Source: Hippopus hippopus
Lineage: Eukaryota; Mollusca; Bivalvia; Cardiida; Cardiidae
Length of the DNA: 64,000 nt
Assembly (NCBI GenBank): GCA_946811185.2
Contig: OX328102.1
Span: 15,563,194 to 15,627,193, forward strand
Reading direction: 5' to 3'
Shown: piece by piece, positions 55,001-64,000 of the stretch
Layout: each line of letters opens with the position of its first letter
Position numbering within the stretch: the first letter of the stretch is position 1
Notes under the pieces: generated by a model
Told to the model about the DNA's origin: nothing
What the model saw: the letters and a program-made list of their open reading frames with translations, nothing else
The model's database searches: none
Position numbers and translations under genes: made by a program

Positions 55001-58000
55001 AATTGTTGGAAAATTGTTACATCATGATCAGACTGCACAAAGTGTGCAGTCTGATCTCTGATCTACATTGATCGCTTTGCTAAGACATTCAAGACAAAGG
55101 CAACTTCAACATTATTCTTACGATCTTATTTATAGAATGAAAACGCCTCTTTGATTTATTCGGCGCTCTAGAAAGGGTTAAGCCTATTTACCCAGTTCCC
55201 AGTGAAATGATGAATTTACCTGAAAATAATTCAACAAAAGATGCCGAAATAGATTTTGAAGCCATGAATTCACGACCAGTTAAGAATTTTCTTTGGTCCT
55301 ATGTATGTAATTGGCTTTCTAAGGCAATTCAATGAATAAAATGAGGCCGAGTAATTGCAACTGTCATTATCGGCAACATTTAATATGGTGCAAAGGGGAC
55401 TTAGGTGCGAAACTACCCTGGTGCGAAACACATCAAAACGGCAATATGTTTCTTAACGCCCCTGAAGACGCGATCAGAGTGCATTTCTAGAATGAAATGC
55501 TTAAAAACATTATTCTATTGCCATAACTGGGTTAGTTTGACCTCTTTAGATCAGAAATCAACCGAGTACATGTCCATTGCAACGATGTACGAAAACTGGG
55601 TTACGGATTTTCGCTGATTTCCACGGCCTGTTTTTAATCACAGCATTATTTCTCAATAATATTTTAACCCTTACCAACATCTTGCATCTCCGGTTTTTCC
55701 TCTCCAAACCCAGTTTTGAGAATTTGAATAACATACACATCAGTGTAGCGTCATGAATGTCGGTACATACATAAGCAAAACAGTGGAAAAAAGCTCAATA
55801 TGGCGACCAGTGATCCCGGAAGTGCATTTCATCTAAACGAGACTTACAGACCCTATATTTATAAAAAAAAAATTGACGTTTAATACGCTGAAAGTAGGAG
55901 GAAATTAGATAACCTGTACTCATTAAACTGACGATGATTTTTAAGTTGTCATCCGATCTGTAGATAATTTTTGTCATTTTTGACCAATCAGGTAATTGTG
56001 CGAAAGATTGTGATACGTGTGACGCTGTGCGACCAACCGGAAGACACTCAATTTTTAGTCATCCCCTTCTAGATTTAGACTAAAACCCAGAACGAAGTCG
56101 TAATTTTATTTTTAAAAATCTAGAAAGGTGTTACCGCAAAACGAGCTTCGCTCGTTACTAACTGCTCTTTGTTAGTAAATCCAACATTGCGTATTTATTT
56201 ACTGTCTTTTTCATTGATATTTCATAGCGCGGTAAAACTGCTCCTTCATGACGTAAAAATGACGTGATTCATGACGTCATTATAGTATTGAACATTTGCA
56301 GATTCAGTGGATTTATTATTAGAAGTTCAATACGCGAGAATTAAGTTGAAAATAAGATTGTTTAAACCCAGCAGAGTAACAATGAGCTTTCAGCTCTCTC
56401 TTTGAATTTACTGTTGGATTTTTTTTGTCAGTATTCAGAAAATATAAATTCAGCTAGCAATTTGAACTTCGGACTCGATATAAAATCAGAACGAAAAACA
56501 TTATGAAATCTCGTATACATGTTTGTTTACATTAGTTTGACTGCAAAAGTAGTTCCGGCACTGCTGATTTTTTTTTTGATGGAGCTATGAAAATTTTTTT
56601 TCAGCCAATCAGAACTGGCCAATGTTCATGAAAAAAAACTAATATTGAATTATTATGTTATGGTATATGTATATGCATCAAGCTGCATGTGAAATACGGA
56701 ATATTTTGTTGTTATTACTTTCCAGGGCCTGTATTCACCAACCATTCATAAAAATAGTTTTAGTTTTAATCTTCAAGATTTTCTAAATTTGAAAGTAACT
56801 GGCTAAACCAAATTGTGTAGCAAATCAGAAGTTCTGTTACTTTCAAGTTTAGAAAATTCTGGAGAATAAGACAAAGAACGTTCTTGAGAATGGTTTGTGA
56901 ATATGGACTCAGGTGCCTGTATTTGATTCGAGCAGCATGAGAAAATTTGATATCGCCCGAGATCGAAGGTCGAGCAAAATGTCATTTGTTTACGCACTGA
57001 GAAGTGAACACAAGCAAATGGAAAGTTACTACAATTTAATATTCGTTTGGCTCCCATCACCCGAGGTATGCCGAATGTTCGTTTTTATGAATGGCGGATT
57101 AATATTATAATGTAACATTTTGACCAATCAAAATCGCAAGTCAATGCATGCTTATTCCGTGCGCGAGATACGTCAATATACCGTATTAGGAACATACAGT
57201 GTGTAGATACAGACTTTCTTTTTTCTGTCTTTCGCGCTATTTCATCCGCCGACGCATGTATTTGTGCCGGAAAGTTTACTGATATATAATAAAAGTTGAT
57301 ATCTCGCGAATCAATATTTCATTGGTCGTCTGCAAAAGCTTTCAGTATGCACAAGTCTAAACTTTAGTTGTCTGGTTTTTTTTTCAATTTAATCGCAGTC
57401 TTAATCTGGATTACATAATAATTGTTTAACCGTCTACCAAACAATCCCGACTTTTAACGACACTAGCACAGAAAGGGACTTGGAAAAAACTGTGGGTAAA
57501 AGAGAAAATGCTGGTGGCTAGCATTTTCTCCTTTTCCGATAATGTTTTCTATCCTATCAAAGACAAATACCACCATTCTAGTAATAGTTAGTTTGTCGTC
57601 TGCAAATTCTTTGAATTTGGATCAGTCTAATATTTTGTCGTTTTGTAAAGAATTGATGCTTGTCACGGCCTTGATCTATATCAATAAACGTTATATAATA
57701 AATATTGGATATTACATGTGAAGTCATTATTTTCTAACGTATTTTTAAAAATAATGATAACGTGGCATTGCCGACTTTCTATCGTTTTTTTAATGAAGCG
57801 TTAGACAAAACGCTACAAAAAGAACACAGATGTAATATTCTTTTTGTAATATATTCGACTGAATTTCGTACTCCGCCCCAAATGATTCTCATATCTACAT
57901 TTCTTTACCAAAAATGAAAATGACAAAGTGTGAAAAACGGTTTGTAGAACCCAATTTGCGACTGTCTGGATTCAAAATAAGAAATAGAACTATTTTTTCA

Positions 58001-61000
58001 AGTACCTATATGCGCCTCAAAAACCTATAATTGACAAAAAAAAAAAAACGTTTCTTTCTTTCGAGAATGGCACGGTTTATAAAAAAGTGTGTGAAGCGGC
58101 TTTGTTTACTATAATGATTGATTTATTGTATTGCGTTAAACGCCGTTTTCAACATTATGTCGGTTATATCGCATGCTTTCCTGGAGTCTCTTCTACCAGT
58201 ACTCCGCGTAATTTTCTTTCCAAGCCAATGGCTGCTTTCCCACATAACCATGGTAGAAATAATGATCTGTGGGAGAGGAATTCTGTGAAAAGGTGGTCTT
58301 TTGCATCTTGGTAATGCATTATTTTCAGCAAGTCATCACATCACATATCTATGGATCCATAGAATCAATTTTGTTTGAAATAATGAATGCATAATGAAGT
58401 AGAAAGGTCCTCGTACAAGTAGGAAATTTTAAGCGAATAGCAAAAAAACTTCGATCCATGCCAGACTGTGCGGACTGCGCAGGCTGACATGAATCGATGC
58501 TTTTTGCAGATGCGTTAAACCCATTTTCCCAGATCTTCGTTAAATATTAATTTCAATTTCCTAGGTCTATATCTATTATACGGAATATTCAATATCACAG
58601 ACAACAAATATGCACTTAAATAATGATATGAAAAAGGCAAAGCCTCAGTACGAGCGACATGAATGATTTGTGAAACAAATATCTAATAATTCGAATGACG
58701 ACCTGGACTCTAAATCTTGAAATCAAAGGGTTTTGAGTTCGAATTCCGGCTTTGCCAAAACTAATTTTGAGCGTTGTTAAAAGTAGAAAGCATGCTTCTT
58801 TCGTTGATGTATACGTGTGAAATAGATCGAACAGTCCCGGATTCCCTAAACAAAATTAAGACAGTTTCTCAGTAGTTTTGTTAATTTATATAATGTAAAA
58901 AACTTGAGTGATTATTAGTTCACGTACTTTTAAAGAACATTTTACAGGGACATTTCCTCACTGCATGTAGATCTAGATCTATAAGAGAGAGAGAGAGGAA
59001 AAAAAAAAAAAAAACAAAAAGAAAAGAAAAGACTGAATGGAAGAAATTCACGGTCACATTTTCACATTTGCATGTAAAAAGGAGAAGGGGAAAAAAACCC
59101 TTCACTTTCATAGATCTATGTCATTCCGCGGAACACTGCTGTCTTTCTAAAATACCACCAGTGGCTTTGATCGCCAGGGAATCATGTGACCGCCACATGT
59201 TCAAGGGTTTAGTTGGCGATTAAGGACGACTGGATGGTTTCCATCGCTACCCGGGCGCTACTGCAGCGACATCTGATCATTCTCAGACCCGATTCATATC
59301 ATGATCTCTCCATCTTCGGAGAATTATGATGTTTTTTTCAACTATGATTTTTAACACTTTAACACTTTATTTCTCATGTAGATCTGTCAATGGCGACATG
59401 TTTTTCCTTGAGTTTCTTTAAAATAAAAGTGCGTAGATCGCCAAAATTAGATTATTTGTAGCTGTCCTTTTTCATCCCATCTGCTTTCCTACAAGTCCAT
59501 CGTTGAAACAGTGATCAGTGTAGAGAGAGGAATGAATTCTGTCGCAATGACTAGATCTATCATCAATCCTAAGATAGAAATTTACTGAGTTATCGGATAG
59601 ATATCCAACTTATGGTAAACCCCCCCCCCCCAAACTTTTGGATCTATCAACAACTTCTATCGTTATAACATTTGAATAAATATAGTTGAGCCATGTTGCG
59701 GGAAAAAAGGGTTTAATGCATCTTCGTGTTGCATGATACCAAGAAAGTCATCACATAATTATAGATCCATATAATCCATTTTGTATGATAACTGACTGAA
59801 TCACGAGGCATGCATACTGGTCCTTTGACATGCAGAAAATTGATCAATATATTTAGCATAGAGTTTTGATCCAGGTCAGCTTGCGCGGACTGCACAGGCA
59901 GACCTGGATCGATAGTTTTTGCGGATGCATTTAGTCCCCTTTTCACGGATCATAAATCCGACTTTCTCTGTACACGGTATTTTGAAACAGTCAAAAAACT
60001 AGTTGCCGAGCCCTGGTAGAGCAGTCGGTAGCGTATAAGACTCAAGAACAGGGGGTCGCTCGTTCGATCCCCGGCTCGGCCAATTTCTTTCCGAGGACTG
60101 ATGATAGTTATTGCGACATGATTCATTCCTCTCACACCGCTGATCATTGTTTCGACGATGGTTATGCGGGAAAGCAGCCAGTGGCTTTGAAAGAAAATTG
60201 TGCAGAGTACTGGTAAAAGAAACTCCAGGAAAGTATGGATAGGTGCACTGGCCGCCGTGATATAACTGAAATAATGTTAAAAACGGCGTTAAACACCATA
60301 CAATCAATCAATCATCGATCAAAAAACTAGTTTAGTCGTGATTTCTTCGACACAATATTTTCCGCGAAAACCGGTTTGTGCATGACGTAAAAAAAGTATG
60401 ATTAATGACGTCATCATTTGCTAGCATAGATTATTGCGTATAGGGTCTGTAAGTCTCGTCATGTGACCGCGAGAGTTCATCACTTCCGGGATCTACCGTA
60501 AATTTATCTCCTTTTCATCACAGTATGTGAAGAGATACACGAAGCAATTACGAAGGATTAAGTCAGAATTTAAAAGTCCGAGCGATTTGAAAATTTCAGT
60601 AATCGATCAGAGAACGATATGTGACTATGAATACGCCACCTTAAAGAACAGATCGTATTCAGCGCAGGTAAACAGGTTGATGGTTGAACCTACTTTCGGT
60701 TTCGTATGCAATAGAATCATGTTTTTTTGACGGAGTTAAATCAAAATAGGTGAATCACGTTTCTTTCACAAAACTACAGCTGTGTGAAGGCATAAAATGA
60801 AAGCATAAGTACGAAGCAAGACGTTTTAAAGCAGATATTTATACTTGTAATCCTCAATTTGCAGAGGGCGATCGCACAGATCTACGTTTCCGCTGTTAAA
60901 TTCAGCCTCTGGTAATATTGAAGTATTTTAAAAACAGCCACTCCAGTATTAAGTTTTCAAAGATCAAACCATATAAGACAGTTCAGATTCAAGATCAGAC

Positions 61001-62747
61001 TGCATGTTCAGTGCAGTCTGATCTCGGTTGGTTGGTTGGTTGGTTGTATTGGGGTTTAACGCCACTTTAACAGCTGATGTCATATCATGGCGGTCGGTGA
61101 CGCACATGTGTTTCCTGGCTTTCTCACACCAGTACTAACACAGCTTTCTTTCCAAAGCCACCGACTACTTTTCTCACATGCTTCAGCAGAGGTGAGAGGC
61201 GAAAATACGCCGGAAAGAAAGTTCGCCTCAACCGGGTATCGAACTCATAACCACCAGGTCATGAGTCCGACACGCTCACCACTGAGCCACCCGGGCGGGC
61301 TCTGATCTCGACCGACATTTTGCTGAAAAGTAGGCCTATATTTATCTTTTTACCACAAGACAGAATCTTTGACTGGTCCAAATTGAAAGGATTTGCAGAT
61401 GACAATTAATATTGTATAGTACTCAAATGATGGAAATTTATTTGAGAGGGTAGAAAATATTATTGAAAAAGGAGAAAATGTTGGTTATCACCATTTAATC
61501 CTTTTCCTACAATGTTTTCATAAGGCTTCTTCCTCTGAGTCTTTAAGATTCAGGATTGTGTTGTAAAGGATTAATTTTGTGCTTCACAGGCCAAGGGTCA
61601 TTTAAGAAAAATGCAATATGCTTGTTCCACTATGCACATTGAATATTAGTGCTGTGCTTGGTACTTTGGAAAGATACTCATGACCAGGCGCACTAACTGG
61701 CACATGAATGAAATGTTTAACCCTTTACCTTTACCTCTAAAGAAAACAGTTCATGAAAACATTATGGAAATAGGAGAAAATGCTGGTAACCAGCATGTCT
61801 TCCTTTTCCTAGGATATTTTCAACCCTTCCATAAATGAATTTCAATTGTTTAGCCACTCTTACTTTTTCGTCTACTAGTGTTTTCAATTTATACAAGTCA
61901 TTAACCCTGTTGTTTGGTAACAGCTTATCCAGATCTTTGATATAGACTATACACGTTCAAATCTAACATGCAATTTGCATGAAGTATGTCCCAGTGCAAG
62001 GCCATATTGGTGTGTTACACATACAGACGAACAGACACAAGATGGAAAGGATTATTTCAGTGGTTATAACAATGGCTCTCTTGTCATTTATTGCAGGTAT
62101 AGAAATTCTTCGAGTATCCCAGGGTGGGTTTTTGGAAGAGAACTTTGTTATCAGTGAAGTTCACCAGTAAATCTTCATCGGAAAGATATTATGCCCTGTT
62201 CAATCCAGCAAAGGATAATAATTTACAACAGCTATTGAGACAATACAAAGACTTTCAAGGTATTCTGTAATTATTTAATTAAAAGTTGTTTTATACATGT
62301 ACAAGCATAATTTGTCACATTTAATTCGTGTTACGCGACCAATTCTAAACCTTTACTTCACAGAGAATTTCAAGCATTACCTCCTTTTCGAAGGGGAAAA
62401 AAATGACCCATTAGGATAGACTTGCTAAAATTACTAATGAAATTCACAGTGTTGTCACAGTATAATATTATGATGAAATTTTTGTTACCATTTTTGTGGA
62501 GTATATAACAAAATTGCAAGAGTATTTTGGTATTATCATTGCAGCCACTTCACTTATCCCTATGTTTCTGAACATCTCACACCAGTAATATACTTGTCCA
62601 CACAATATTTTTGAGATGTGATCCATCCATTTGATGAAGATCAATGCAATTTCAGTCACTTTTGTAAAGAAATCTGTTGGCTGAAAAACAGCCAGTTGCT
62701 GAGGAAGAATCCTGTGAGGGATACCTACAAGGGACAGTTAGGAAACT
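52088..62747 (+). repeat. tandem unit, copy 3 (10,660 bp)
   Basis: Same as copies 1 and 2 except for five differences seen: a run of 8 A becomes 9 A near 53730, A to G at 53838, G to A at 57413, A to C at 59015, and 11 C becomes 12 C near 59620. The A-to-G change removes a stop and lengthens a chance frame (53756-54031). None of the five lies in the candidate exons. Confidence 0.95.
55207..62419 (+). CDS. candidate four-exon gene, copy 3
   Basis: Exons: 55207-55302, 60524-60667, 62103-62259 and 62364-62419. All borders and the predicted protein are unchanged from copies 1 and 2, although this unit carries five differences elsewhere. Confidence 0.5.
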
Positions 62748-64000
62748 CCTGGGAAGGTGAACTTACAGGTGTGATTAATTGTTGATTGAATCAAGTTTTT
62801 GGCTGCTTTCAGCATTAAATTTTGGCAGCTGTGATTTGATAGAAATTCTGTTGAAAGCAGTTTCAAAGTCCATTCAAGATGGTTTCAAAGAAACTCAACA
62901 ATAGACAAACTCACAAACTGATACATGTAGACACATGTAAATGAATGGGACAAAAAAAGCTTTCCTTAACCCTTTACCACACAATCCCGAGTTTTACGAT
63001 CCTGAGGAAGAAGCCTTTTGATAACATTGTGGGAAAAGGAGAAAATGCTGGTAAGCAGCCTTTTCTCCCTTTTCCACAATGTTTTCTACTCATTCAAAGA
63101 CAAATTCCATCCTTCCAGCCACATTTAAATTGTTGTTTCCAAATGTTTTCAATTGGACAAGTCTAGGATCTGTCCTGTGGTAAAGAGTTGAGCACTTTTT
63201 GCTCTGGTGAGCTAAAAACTTGTATTTCTTGAGATTCTATATTTACAAACATCTCTTACTAATATACTTTCAGAGCTTTCTCCTGCTAGAAGAATGACAC
63301 TAAAAAGGAACCATGACTGCAAGACAACTACACCTCACGGGGACCACATGTTATAATTTGTGCAATGGTGGTCTCATATATCATTGGACATGCAGTCATT
63401 AAAACATTTAATTAAAGAAAAATAGTGCTATAGTATTAATGTTCTATGTTTACCATCTTTGCAATGCAAAGAAGTTCATGCTAGTATTTACCGGTACTTT
63501 TCAAAATCAGTAATGGTTAAAAGGGTATTTAAATCCTAATCACGAAATGCCACTAAATTAAAACAGCATTGCAGCAGACTGCTTTTGAAAATATTGTGAC
63601 CAAATATGATATTGCTCACAGTCAGCAATATCTATTTGCCACAATGTTTTCATCTCAATCTTTCAATTATTTTTCTCCATTTGCCTCAGATTTTATCTAG
63701 TGTTAAAAGTAAAGGTAGGTTTCAAGACTTTGTTAAATAAAGGAAAAGCAATATTCTTGTTTATGTTTAGAACAAAAATCCTTAATGCCCCTTTAAGAGT
63801 GAAAGCAATATACATGTAGTAAAATTCAGTCATTGACATTGTGTGGAAAAAGAAATTCCGTTACATACAAGTCTTATTAGCTGCACAAAATTAATAGTCC
63901 TTTGAAAACATTGTGAAAAATGGCAAATAACTGAATAATTTTGGATTTTTTAACAATATTTTTCTGAAGCGGAAATTTGCTGCATCAAGGGACCCGAATA
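62748..64000 (+). repeat. tandem unit, copy 4 (first 1,253 bp)
   Basis: The array continues to the window edge. This part matches 30772-32024 of copy 1 and holds one family A MITE (from 62966) but none of the candidate exons. Confidence 0.95.

Overview
The window is animal nuclear DNA and looks like a mollusc, most likely a bivalve. The grounds are AT-rich non-coding sequence, canonical GT-AG introns, several tRNA-headed SINEs ending in AATC, AACC or AAAC tails, a 158-bp tandem repeat carrying TGACCTTGACCTTTGACC-type sequence, many short palindromic MITEs, and a polinton/adintovirus-like element. The species call rests on remembered repeat styles, not on a search. A run of exactly 200 N at 30572-30771 is a scaffold join, so sequence on its two sides may not be truly adjacent.

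Layout. 1-4.5 kb: degenerate repeats, including an old inverted copy of part of the unit that dominates the right half. 4.7-6.8 kb: a tandem-repeat element, probably a non-autonomous Helitron-like one, broken by an internally deleted mariner that kept its TA target duplication. 7.58-10.73 kb: a 3.15-kb foldback element with about 1-kb inverted arms and a perfect 9-bp target duplication, with a SINE nested inside. 11-17.2 kb: SINEs, MITEs and simple repeats, with no convincing gene. 17.69-18.05 kb: first coding exon of a secreted PAN/Apple-like protein. 18.66-21.4 kb, minus strand: a decayed, intron-containing gene of a dispersed family with an HADNC..QNKN motif (DUF7869-like).

21.4-29.0 kb: a virus-like (Maverick/polinton or adintovirus-type) integrated element. 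It keeps two intact short genes, each behind its own CCAAT/TATA promoter: a tandem PC4-like protein and a RING-less BIR (IAP-type) protein. A 55-codon ORF starts 2 nt after the BIR stop. Downstream, the retroviral-type integrase and the protein-primed family B DNA polymerase are both broken by stops, frameshifts and a deletion. 29.04-30.57 kb: a minisatellite that folds into a near-perfect palindrome and runs into the gap.

30.77-64 kb: a direct tandem array of a 10,658-bp unit, three full copies and the start of a fourth, almost identical to one another. Each unit carries SINEs, MITEs and what reads as a complete small four-exon gene of unknown function (about 150 residues, assembled from splice signals and matching phases). 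Copy 3 differs from copies 1 and 2 at only five places that I noticed. The array is either a very recent gene amplification or an assembly product. This array and the PC4/BIR element are the two most interesting things in the window.
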